Below are positions 42,276-50,280 of a stretch of 64,000 bases of DNA, one piece after another. Numbering within the stretch: the stretch's first letter is position 1; every line of letters begins with the position of its first letter. This stretch comes from Amycolatopsis nigrescens CSC17Ta-90 (lineage in GTDB: Bacteria > Actinomycetota > Actinomycetes > Mycobacteriales > Pseudonocardiaceae), in NCBI RefSeq assembly GCF_000384315.1, contig NZ_ARVW01000001.1:1249746-1313745 (forward strand), read 5' to 3'. The notes under the pieces were generated by a model, which saw only the letters and a list, made by a program, of their open reading frames with translations, ran no database searches and was not told the DNA's origin. Made by a program: the position numbers and the translations under genes.

Positions 42276-43840
42276 GCCCGTCGGGCGAGCAGCAGGAGCG
42301 CGGCGCCGAGCAGGAGCAGCAGGCCGCCGAAGCCGGTCAGCCTGCCGAGTTCGGAGCCGGTCTGCGCGAGCTTGCCGCCGCCGGGACCCGCCGTGGAGCT
42401 GGCCGGCCCTGCCGCGTCCGAGGTGCCTGCAGTGCTGGAAACCGTGGTGGCGGAAGGGGTTTTGCTCGCGGTACTGGTCCGGCTGGTGCTCGTGCCCGGC
42501 CCGGTGCTGGTGGGCTCGGTGGTGGTGACCGTGGGCGCGGTCGTCGTCGGCTCCGTGGTCGTCGGCTCCGTCGTAGGCACAGTGGGGGTGGTGGTCGGCT
42601 CAGTAGTGGTCGGTTGGGTCGTGGTGGTGGTCGGTTCGGTGGTCGTGGGTTCGGTGGTGGTCGGCTCGGTCGTAGTGGTCGTCGGTTCAGTGGTCGTCGG
42701 CTCGGTCGTCGTCGGTTGGGTCGTCGTGGTGGTCGGTTCGGTGGTCGTGGTCGTGGGTTCGGTGGTGGTCGGCTCGGTGGGTGTGGTGGTCGGGGTGGGG
42801 CCGTTGCAGTCGGGCAGGTCGCCGTCGAAGGGGTAGGCGTGGAACTCCTGCCCTCCCCCGCCGGTGGGCGGTGACGTGTGCACCAGCGAGCCGGTGCTGA
42901 AGAACCGGCCGTTCACCCCGGGCAGGCTCACCGTGGTGGTGCTGCCGGGGTTGCCGACCAGCACGCTGCCCTGGAACTGCGCGCCGCCGGTCAGGTTGAC
43001 CCGGCCGGCATCCGGGAAGTTCCACAGCAGCCGCTCCCGCAGCGCGTTCAGCGGGTCGGTGTCGCCGGGGTCTCCGGTGTAGGTGTTGATGGTCCTGGCG
43101 CCGCCGGTCAGGTTGACCAGCACGGTCGCCCCCGCCGGAATGCCCTGGAACACGATGCCCTGCATACCGCCGCCGCGGCCGACGATGTCGAAGTCCACAT
43201 TGAACACCTGCAGGGCCGAGCGGCCGTCCCCGGTGAAGGTGGTCTGGTAGCCCTCGTTGACCGCGGTCCCGGTGGCGGTGCCCTTCGCGTAGCACTGGCT
43301 GGCCGTGGAAAGGCTGTCGCGCCAGCCCGCATAGGGCGCGGCCGCGTCCGGGTCGGCGACGTCCGTGCCCACCACGGTGCCGCTGAGCGGGCCGGCGTGC
43401 CGGACCACCCCGCCCTCGGCGATCAGCCGCTGGCCCGGGGTCACCGAGACCGCACCACCGGTGGTCAGGAAGTCGGCGCCGTCCGGCGGCGGCACCCGCG
43501 AACCGACCCCGACGATGCCGATGTTGTACACCGACGAGACGCCCTGGTCCTTGGCCTGGTCGAAGGTGCCGAGCGTGACCACCCGGCCCTCCGCCTCGGC
43601 CGCCCGGCCGCGGACCAGGTAGTCACCGCCCACGAAGACGTTGACCGCGTTGTCCCGTCCGGCGAACCCGCCGTTGTGGATGGGCGGGTACGGGTCGGGG
43701 CAGTCCCCCGGCACGCAGGGGCCTAGCCCGTTCGGCAGCGGTGCCGCGCTGCCCGGCTGGGCAAGGCCGATCAGCACCGCGGCGGTCCCGGTGCACAAGG
43801 CCACCCAGGCAGAAACCAGCATCGTCCGAGGTCCACGCAC
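42266..43840 (-). CDS. Sortase-anchored surface protein (choice-of-anchor A)
   Basis: The 524-residue protein has an N-terminal signal peptide ([20 protein letters not shown] region) and a choice-of-anchor A domain of about 300 residues ([51 protein letters not shown]). A stalk of about 95 residues of TEPTTT-like repeats and a Ser/Thr/Ala-rich linker follow, then a C-terminal LAQTG motif, a hydrophobic span and RRARE. LAQTG suits actinobacterial class E sortases (LAxTG). It should be covalently attached to the cell wall. Its stop lies in the hairpin at 42232-42275. Confidence 0.88.
   Translation of the reverse strand: MRGPRTMLVSAWVALCTGTAAVLIGLAQPGSAAPLPNGLGPCVPGDCPDPYPPIHNGGFAGRDNAVNVFVGGDYLVRGRAAEAEGRVVTLGTFDQAKDQGVSSVYNIGIVGVGSRVPPPDGADFLTTGGAVSVTPGQRLIAEGGVVRHAGPLSGTVVGTDVADPDAAAPYAGWRDSLSTASQCYAKGTATGTAVNEGYQTTFTGDGRSALQVFNVDFDIVGRGGGMQGIVFQGIPAGATVLVNLTGGARTINTYTGDPGDTDPLNALRERLLWNFPDAGRVNLTGGAQFQGSVLVGNPGSTTTVSLPGVNGRFFSTGSLVHTSPPTGGGGQEFHAYPFDGDLPDCNGPTPTTTPTEPTTTEPTTTTTEPTTTTTQPTTTEPTTTEPTTTTTEPTTTEPTTTEPTTTTTQPTTTEPTTTPTVPTTEPTTTEPTTTAPTVTTTEPTSTGPGTSTSRTSTASKTPSATTVSSTAGTSDAAGPASSTAGPGGGKLAQTGSELGRLTGFGGLLLLLGAALLLLARRARE
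42515..42801 (-). repeat. Tandem repeat region coding Thr-Glu-Pro stalk
   Basis: The DNA repeats variants of tcggtggtcg/tcggttgggt units that encode TEPTTT and TQPTTT hexapeptides and shorter TTT spacers. The repeats lie within the surface protein and form its wall-spanning, probably glycosylated stalk. The number of units is likely variable between strains. Confidence 0.8.
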
Positions 43841-44041
43841 GGGAATCAGCGTCCCCCGGCGCGCCCGGGGCGGCGCGGTCAGCTCAACGTCACCGCCCGA
43901 TCAGGTGTCACCCACGCGTCCGTCTGCCGCGCCATGAACAGGAAGAACGCAACTGCCGCCTGGCACCCGATGCCGCACCGCGACCGTTTCGTTACAGTGG
44001 AGCACCGCGTGCCTCCCCGACCTGAACTACCCGACCGAGTG

Positions 44042-44863
44042 ATGGAGCCAGTGGTGGACGAGCGTGACAAGTGGCTGCGGCTCGGGATCGACATCGAGCG
44101 TCCGAGCGCCGCCCGCGTCTATGACTATTACCTCGGCGGGGACAGCAACTTCGAAGTGGACCGGGTACTGGCCGAGCAGGTCCGCGCCGCGATTCCCTGG
44201 GTGCACGACACGGCGCGGCACAACCGCGCGTTCCTCCGGCGCGCGGTGCGGTACTGCATGGACGCCGGGGTCCGGCAGTTCCTCGACATCGGCTCCGGCA
44301 CCCCGACCGTGGGCAATGTGCACGAGATCGCCCAGCAGCTCGACCCGGACAGCCGGGTCGTCTACGTGGACAACGAGCCGGTCGCGGTGGCGCACGCCCA
44401 GCTGCTGCTCGAAGGCAACGAGAACGCCACCATCGTGCGCGCCGACCTGCGTGAGCCGGACGAGGTGTGCGACGGCGAGGAGACCACCCGGCTGCTCGAC
44501 TTCGACCAGCCGATCGCGGTGCTGATGGTGGCCATCCTGCACTTCATCCCCGACTCGGACCGGCCGCTGGACATCATCTCCCAGTACCAGAAGCGGCTCG
44601 CCCCCGGCAGCCACCTGGCGATCTCCCATGTCACCGACGACGTCTACGCCGAGCAGATCCATCAGCTGGTCGATCTGTACCGGGGCAGCTCCAACCCGGT
44701 CACCACCAGGACCAAGGAGCAGGTGCGGGAGCTGTTCACCGGTTTCGACCTGATCGACCCCGGAGTGGTCTGGACCCCGGAATGGCGCCCGGAGACCCCC
44801 GGTCACGTCGGCGAGCATCCCGAGGACTCGGTGATCTACGCGGGACTCGGCCGCAGATCGTGA
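44042..44863 (+). CDS. SAM-dependent methyltransferase (DUF574)
   Basis: This 273-residue protein matches the DUF574/PF04672 methyltransferases common in actinomycetes: IDIERPSAARVYDYYLGGDS, QFLDIGSGTPTVGNVHEIAQ (SAM loop), VVYVDNEPVAVAHAQLLL and AVLMVAILHFIPD. The start is set at the ATG at 44042 just before the family-typical sequence; upstream ATG and GTG codons exist. Its stop overlaps the GTG of the diguanylate-cyclase-type gene (GTGA), linking the two in one transcript. The substrate is unknown. Confidence 0.85.
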   Translation: MEPVVDERDKWLRLGIDIERPSAARVYDYYLGGDSNFEVDRVLAEQVRAAIPWVHDTARHNRAFLRRAVRYCMDAGVRQFLDIGSGTPTVGNVHEIAQQLDPDSRVVYVDNEPVAVAHAQLLLEGNENATIVRADLREPDEVCDGEETTRLLDFDQPIAVLMVAILHFIPDSDRPLDIISQYQKRLAPGSHLAISHVTDDVYAEQIHQLVDLYRGSSNPVTTRTKEQVRELFTGFDLIDPGVVWTPEWRPETPGHVGEHPEDSVIYAGLGRRS

Positions 44864-47019
44864 GCCAGGCGCCGGATCCAGACACACCGGGCGGTGAACC
44901 CGCCGGGCCCGACGCGGACTGGCGGGCGGCGACAGCGACCGAATGGGCGCTGGTCGCCGCTGCCACCTCGGATGTGCCGTTTCCGCACCAGCACGTGCTC
45001 GACGAGCTGGCCAAGCTGCTCGAGCTGATGGTGGACGCGCTGCTGGCCGAGCCGTTCGACGCGACCCCGGCCGCCCGTTCCGGCGAACAGCTGGTGCGGC
45101 TGAACGTGATCGGCGAGCAGGCCCTGCGGCGAAGTGTGGTGCTGCTCGGCGAAGCGCTGCCGGCGAACCCGCGGGTCAAGCTGACGAAACGGGCCTGGGA
45201 GCGCGTGGTGGCGGTGCTGGGCGAGGTGGCCGCCGGCTATGTGGACGCGGTGCGCCAACGCACCCTGGTCAAGCAGGAGGCCATCAGCCGCGCGCTGATC
45301 AGGGCCAAGGACGAGGTGGAGCGCGGGCTCCGGGTCAGCGAGGCGCGGTTCCGCGAGGTGTTCACCGCCTCCGCGGTCGGCATCCTGATCAGCGACCTGG
45401 ACGGCGAGATCGGCCAGAACAACTCCTCCGCGCGGGAGATGCTCGGCTACTCGCGGTCCGATCTGCTCGGCCGCCAGGTGTTCGAGCTGTTCCACGAGAA
45501 CGAGACCACCGATGTGCGGGAGCGCTACGACGCGGTGCTCGCCGGCACCATCGAACGCGCCCGCTGGCAGGCGCAGCTGGTCGGCAAGGACGAGGAACCG
45601 GTCTGGGGCAGCGTGTCCATCTCGGTGCTGCGCGACTTCGACGGCTCGCCGGCGCACTTCCTGACCATGATCGACAACGTCACCGACCTGTACCTGCTCA
45701 AGGAGACCTTCAAGCGGCAGTCGCTCTACGACGCGCTGACCCAGCTGCCGAACCGGCAGTTCCTCACCAGCAGGCTCCAGTCGATGCTGGAACGGTCCGC
45801 GCCCGGCGAGCAGCTCACCCTGTGCCATCTCGACCTGGACGGCATCGGTCTGATCAACAACGGGCTCGGCCGCGACGCCGGTGACACCATGCTGCGCATC
45901 GTGGCCAAGCGCCTGCAGGACCTGGTGCCAGGGGACCAGTCGCTGGTGGCGCGGGTCGGCGGCGACGAGTTCGTGGTGCTGGTTTCGCACCAGCAGGGCG
46001 ATCCGGACGTGCTCGGCCTGGTCCGCCGGATCAACGAAGTGCTGGAGGAGCCGGTCTACGTCGGAGGACAGGGCCTGGCGGTGTCGGCCAGCATCGGCAT
46101 CGTGCGGCGGCACGCCGGCGAGACCTCGGTGGAGGAGCTGCTGCGCGAGTCCGAAACCACGCTGCGCCGCCTGCGGTCCAGGGACAAGGTGCAGTGGGGC
46201 ATGTTCGACGTGCACGAGGACGCCCGCGAGCGCGCGATCTCCCGGCTGGCCGCGACCATGCCCGGCGCGGTGGAGACCGGCGAGATCGACCTGGTGTTCC
46301 AGCCGCTGGTGCGCCTCGCCGACGGGCAGGTGACCGGTACCGAGGCCAGGGTCGCCTGGCCGCACTGCGAGCTGGGCAGGCAGGAGCACGACCAGTGCAT
46401 CGCGCTGGCCGAGCAGACCAACCTGGCCGTCACCCTGGGCACCTGGCTGCTGGAGGTGGCCTGCGCGCAGGCCGGCCGGTGGGCCACCGAGCTCGGGCCG
46501 AAAGCGCCGGCCATGGTGGTCAACCTGACCCCGCGCCAGGCCAACGACACCGACCTGGTCGGCGCGATCACCAGGGTGGTGGACCAGACCGGCATCGACC
46601 TCACCCGGCTGCGGATCGGCCTGCCGGTGGCGGACGTGGCCAGGCCGCACAGCGACGCCGAGGAGCACCTGCACGTACTCGCCGAGCTGGGCGTGCCGAC
46701 CCTGCTGCACGGTTTCGGCGCCAGCTTCACCGACCTGCACGTGCTGGACGGCCAGTTGCTGGTGCGCGGGGTGGTGCTGGCCGACGACGTGCTGCGGCGG
46801 CTCGGCCCGGCGCCGAATGTGCGCTCCATGTCCGCGCGGGCGGTGACGCACCTGGTGAAACTGGTGCAGCCGCGCGGGATCGCGGTGACCGCGGGCGGCG
46901 TGACCACCGAGGCGCAGGCGAGCTGGCTGCGCGAGATCGGCGTGGACGTCGCGCAGGGGCCGCGGTTCGGGGCGTCGCTGGACGCCGAAGGCATCCGTAC
47001 CCGGCTGGGCGGTCCCTAG
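44860..47019 (+). CDS. PAS-GGDEF-degenerate EAL signalling protein
   Basis: This 719-residue protein has an N-terminal helical region (to about 150), a PAS domain (AVGILISDLDGEIGQNNSSA, about 165-270), a GGDEF domain with intact GGDEF at 367-371, and a C-terminal EAL-like domain. The EAL motif is EAR (495-497), and other metal-binding residues of EAL phosphodiesterases are not evident. It probably synthesises cyclic di-GMP and may bind it through the inactive EAL-like domain. The PAS domain should sense a ligand or redox state. It is coupled to the DUF574 methyltransferase. Confidence 0.88.
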   Translation: MSQAPDPDTPGGEPAGPDADWRAATATEWALVAAATSDVPFPHQHVLDELAKLLELMVDALLAEPFDATPAARSGEQLVRLNVIGEQALRRSVVLLGEALPANPRVKLTKRAWERVVAVLGEVAAGYVDAVRQRTLVKQEAISRALIRAKDEVERGLRVSEARFREVFTASAVGILISDLDGEIGQNNSSAREMLGYSRSDLLGRQVFELFHENETTDVRERYDAVLAGTIERARWQAQLVGKDEEPVWGSVSISVLRDFDGSPAHFLTMIDNVTDLYLLKETFKRQSLYDALTQLPNRQFLTSRLQSMLERSAPGEQLTLCHLDLDGIGLINNGLGRDAGDTMLRIVAKRLQDLVPGDQSLVARVGGDEFVVLVSHQQGDPDVLGLVRRINEVLEEPVYVGGQGLAVSASIGIVRRHAGETSVEELLRESETTLRRLRSRDKVQWGMFDVHEDARERAISRLAATMPGAVETGEIDLVFQPLVRLADGQVTGTEARVAWPHCELGRQEHDQCIALAEQTNLAVTLGTWLLEVACAQAGRWATELGPKAPAMVVNLTPRQANDTDLVGAITRVVDQTGIDLTRLRIGLPVADVARPHSDAEEHLHVLAELGVPTLLHGFGASFTDLHVLDGQLLVRGVVLADDVLRRLGPAPNVRSMSARAVTHLVKLVQPRGIAVTAGGVTTEAQASWLREIGVDVAQGPRFGASLDAEGIRTRLGGP

Positions 47020-47094
47020 ATCGCCCTCCTTGCGGCAAACTGCACCATCTCGAAACCATCCCGAACCATTCATCCGAGGAAGGGAATACCGCAA

Positions 47095-48093
47095 GTGGGC
47101 TTCGGAATCCTGTTCACCCAGGGCCAGATCTCCGGTGATCCGCACCAGGTGCTGACCGAAATCCTGCACCAGGCCGAAACCGCGGACAGGCTGGGTTTCG
47201 ACGCCGCGCTGACCACCGAGCACAAGTACTCCGACGAGTACTTCGGTTCCCCGCTGCACCTCGCCTACGCGATCGCGGCACGCACCGAGCGGGTGCGGGT
47301 GGGTACCAGCATCGCCATCGCGCCGCTGTACAACCCGGTCGAACTGGCCCAGGACGCGGCGATGCTGGACCAGCTCTCCGGCGGCCGGCTGTTCCTCGGG
47401 CTCGGCGCCGGCTACCTGCCGGAGGACTTCCAGACCGTCGGCGTGCCATGGGCCGGGCGGGTGCAGCGCTTCGACGAGACCGTGCGGATCATCCGGCAGG
47501 CCTGGACCGAAGACCGGTTCTCCTTCGCCGGGGACACCTACCGCTTCGAAGATGTCTGCGTACAGCCGAAACCGCGGCAGGAGAACCCGGAGCTGCACCT
47601 CGCCGCCTGGTCGGCGGGTGGCCTGGAACGCGCCGGACGGCTCGGCGACGGCTGGATCAGCAACGCGCTGATCTCGGTGGACACCATGCGCGGCATGGCC
47701 GATGCCTACCGGTCGGCGGCGAAGGCGGCGGGCCGGGAAAGCAAGGTGACCGCGATCCGCTTCTGCTGGACCGCACCCACCCGCGAAGAGGCCGTGCGCG
47801 ACTTCGGGGACACCGCGGTGGCGATGGCCAGGACGCTATGGGAGTACGGCGCGATCGGCGACATGCCCGAGGTCACGAAGGCCGACGAGATCACCCTGGA
47901 CGCGCTGTGCGAGGACCGGTTCGTGATCGGCACGCCGGACGAGTGCGCGCGGTCCCTCAAGCGCTACCAGGACGAGGCCGGGGTGGACGACTTCCTGTTG
48001 ATCTTCCGCTACCCCACCGGGCCCGAGCTGCCGAAGGTGCAGGCCGCGATGGAACTGTTCGGCCGCGAGGTGATCCCCGAGTTCCGGTCGTGA
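47095..48093 (+). CDS. LLM class flavin-dependent oxidoreductase
   Basis: The 332-residue TIM-barrel protein belongs to the bacterial luciferase-like monooxygenase family: ETADRLGFDAALTTEHKYSD, VGTSIAIAPLYNPVELAQDA and LDQLSGGRLFLGLGAGYLPE. Members use FMN or F420. The GTG start follows GAGGAAGGG. Its stop overlaps the Gfo/Idh gene start (GTGA), so the two act in one operon, possibly in catabolism of a sugar-like or xenobiotic compound. Confidence 0.9.
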   Translation: MGFGILFTQGQISGDPHQVLTEILHQAETADRLGFDAALTTEHKYSDEYFGSPLHLAYAIAARTERVRVGTSIAIAPLYNPVELAQDAAMLDQLSGGRLFLGLGAGYLPEDFQTVGVPWAGRVQRFDETVRIIRQAWTEDRFSFAGDTYRFEDVCVQPKPRQENPELHLAAWSAGGLERAGRLGDGWISNALISVDTMRGMADAYRSAAKAAGRESKVTAIRFCWTAPTREEAVRDFGDTAVAMARTLWEYGAIGDMPEVTKADEITLDALCEDRFVIGTPDECARSLKRYQDEAGVDDFLLIFRYPTGPELPKVQAAMELFGREVIPEFRS

Positions 48094-49145
48094 ATCGCCC
48101 GGTCCGGGTCGGCGTCATCGGCGCCGCCTATGCCGCGAACAGCCACCTGCCGGTGCTGACCGGGCTGCCCGGGTTCGAGGTGGTCGCGGTGGCGACCAGC
48201 CGGGCGGCCACCGCCGACGCCGCGGCCGAGCGGTTCGGCGTGGCGCGGCCGGTCGAGGGCTACCAGCGGCTCTGCCGCGACCCCGACGTGGAGCTGGTGG
48301 TGGTGGCGACCCGGCCCCGGCTGCACCGCGAAATGGCGCTCGCCGCGATCGAAGCGGGCAAGCACGTGCTGTGCGAAGCGCCGCTGGCGATGACCGTGGC
48401 CGAGGGCGAGGAAATGGCTCAGGCGGCGGAAAAAGCCGGGGTGCTCGCGGTGACCGGGATGCAGTCCAGGTTCTCGCCGGGGATTTCGCGGCTGCGGGGG
48501 CTGGTGCGCGAAGGACGGCTCGGGCGGGTGGAGAACGTCCAGGCGAGCGCGTACTACCCCACCTTCACCCGCCCGGAGGCGATTCGCGCGGCCGGCTGGT
48601 GCGCCGACGCCGCCAACGGCGCCAGCTCGCTGCGGGTACACGGGCTGCACACCGCGGACCTGATCCGCTGGATCTTCGGCGAGTTCGCCGGAGTGGCCGG
48701 GACGGTGGCGACGCGCCGCCCGTACTGGCCTGGCGAGGACGGGCCGGTCCCGGCGACCAGTGCGGACAGCTCGGTGCTCACCGCGACCGTCGGCGACGGT
48801 GCGCTGTGCTCGCTGCACACGTCCTGGGTCGCGCAGGACGGCGACGGCTGGCGGCTGACCGCGCACGGTTCGGCCGGCAGGCTGGTGGCCACCGCGCAGG
48901 GGCACACCGGGCACTTCCCGGTCACCCTGCGCGGTGCGCTCGGCGGCGAGCCGATGCGGGAGATCGCGTCCGATCCCCCCGATGTCGGTGAGTTCGCCCC
49001 GGACGCGCCCACCTATCCCCTGGCCAGGATGCTGCGTCAGCTCGCCGTAGCCATCTCCGGCGGCAAAGCCGAAGACCTGCCCACCTTCGCCGACGGCGTC
49101 GCCGCCCTTCGCCTCGCCGAAGCCATCGAGCCCGGTCGTGAGTGA
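48090..49145 (+). CDS. Gfo/Idh/MocA family oxidoreductase
   Basis: The 351-residue protein has the N-terminal NAD(P)-binding turn VRVGVIGAAYAANSHLPVL and the family motif AIEAGKHVLCEAPLAMTVAE, where the usual EKP is EAP, so the common catalytic lysine is replaced by alanine. The C-terminal alpha/beta domain carries LRVHGLHTADLIRWIFGE. Its last codons (Arg-Glu-stop) come from a GTGAGTGA repeat. It likely oxidises or isomerises a sugar or polyol, unless the missing lysine makes it non-catalytic. Confidence 0.88.
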   Translation: MNRPVRVGVIGAAYAANSHLPVLTGLPGFEVVAVATSRAATADAAAERFGVARPVEGYQRLCRDPDVELVVVATRPRLHREMALAAIEAGKHVLCEAPLAMTVAEGEEMAQAAEKAGVLAVTGMQSRFSPGISRLRGLVREGRLGRVENVQASAYYPTFTRPEAIRAAGWCADAANGASSLRVHGLHTADLIRWIFGEFAGVAGTVATRRPYWPGEDGPVPATSADSSVLTATVGDGALCSLHTSWVAQDGDGWRLTAHGSAGRLVATAQGHTGHFPVTLRGALGGEPMREIASDPPDVGEFAPDAPTYPLARMLRQLAVAISGGKAEDLPTFADGVAALRLAEAIEPGRE

Positions 49146-49207
49146 AAAGTGTTGTCCCAGCAACACCTCGGGTGCGGGTGTCCCGCATAAACACCGTCAC
49201 TCACGAC
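49135..49207. terminator. Degenerate GTGAGTGA hairpin between convergent genes
   Basis: GTCGTGAGTGA (49135-49145) and TCACTCACGAC (49197-49207) are perfect inverted arms. Inside lies GTGTTG/CAACAC around tcccag. The left part is a near copy of the hairpin at 42232 (gtgagtgaaaagtgttg). It separates the Gfo/Idh gene from the convergent YihY gene, and the repeat supplies the stop codon of the former. Confidence 0.6.
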
Positions 49208-49208
49208 G

Positions 49209-50228
49209 TCACTCACGGCGTCGGTGGCGGTGGAAGAGCAGGGTGGCGGTGATGCCGGCGAGTGCGCCGACGGTGGCCGGCACGAGCGGGTCGCGGTGGC
49301 GGCCAGGGCCCGCGCGGATGACCACCGGGGCGGGCGGCGGCAGCGCGGTGGCCGGCGCGTCGCGCGCGGTCGCCGTCCACGCGGTGATGAACACCAGCAG
49401 CCGCGACACCAGGGAGATGAAGACCATCAGGCCGATCACCGAGCCGAAGGCGGCCCCGGTCGGTGAGTCGCCGATCAGCCGCAGGTAGAAGCTACCGGCC
49501 TGTTTGAGCAGCTCGAACCCGATCGCGGCGGCCACCGCCCCGCGCATCGCGCTGCGGATACCCACCGGGTCGCGCGGCAGCCGGGTGAGCACCCAGAGAA
49601 ATACCAGCCAGTCGGCGAACAGTGCGAGGGGCACCGACGCGACACCGATCGCGACCTTCCCCCAGCCGGTTTGGTCCAGCTCCAGCACGCGCAGCAAGTA
49701 GTCGCCGAGCACGCCGCTGGACGCGGTCAGCGCGAAGGTGACCAGCAGTGCCGCGCCAAGCCCGAGCAGCGCGAGCAGATCCTTGGGCACGGTCCGCAGC
49801 AGCGACAGGCCGGTGCGGTTCTGGTCCCACATCGCGGTTAGTGCGTCCCGCAGCGCGTTCATCCAGTTCCAGCCGGAGTACAGGCCGATCAGCACGCCGA
49901 ACACGCCGACCTGGGTCCGCTGCTCGACGAAGTGCTCCAGCAGCCCGCGCACGCTCTGCCCGAGCGGCCCCGGCACCGCGTGCGTGATCCACTCCAGCAG
50001 CTCGCCGAGCACCTTCGGCTGGCCGGCCAACACGAACCCGGCCACCGAGAACGCCACCATCAGCACCGGCACCAGGGAGAGCAGGCTGAAGTAGGTGATC
50101 GAGCCGACGAAGTGGTAGCCGTGGTGGTCGACGTACCGGTCCACCGCGCGCACCAGATGGTCGAGCCACCGGTACCGGCCGCGGAGCCGGCGCCACCGCC
50201 CCTTGCCGCGCTCTGCGAAGCTGTTCAC
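49209..50228 (-). CDS. YihY/virulence factor BrkB family membrane protein
   Basis: The 339-residue integral membrane protein has the YihY family landmarks GYHFVGSITYFSLLSLVPVL at the N terminus and IGLYSGWNWMNALRDALTAM plus GAVAAAIGFELLKQAGSFYL later, with about six membrane spans. The family, once mis-named RNase BN, has no settled function. It starts with GTG and ends with RRRE-stop encoded by another GTGAGTGA copy. Confidence 0.9.
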   Translation of the reverse strand: MNSFAERGKGRWRRLRGRYRWLDHLVRAVDRYVDHHGYHFVGSITYFSLLSLVPVLMVAFSVAGFVLAGQPKVLGELLEWITHAVPGPLGQSVRGLLEHFVEQRTQVGVFGVLIGLYSGWNWMNALRDALTAMWDQNRTGLSLLRTVPKDLLALLGLGAALLVTFALTASSGVLGDYLLRVLELDQTGWGKVAIGVASVPLALFADWLVFLWVLTRLPRDPVGIRSAMRGAVAAAIGFELLKQAGSFYLRLIGDSPTGAAFGSVIGLMVFISLVSRLLVFITAWTATARDAPATALPPPAPVVIRAGPGRHRDPLVPATVGALAGITATLLFHRHRRRE

Positions 50229-50280
50229 CTGGCATGTCTACCTGGTCACGCGCCCGCACGGTCAGCGGACCGGGCGATCG

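Noticed and set aside
42515..42801. Regular short repeats that could suggest a CRISPR array
   Set aside because: The repeats are in frame, encode Thr-Glu-Pro units inside a surface protein and have no unique spacers.
44836..47598. Very long antisense open frame opposite the GGDEF protein
   Set aside because: It has no domain resemblance and covers a well-supported plus-strand gene; such frames are expected at this base composition.
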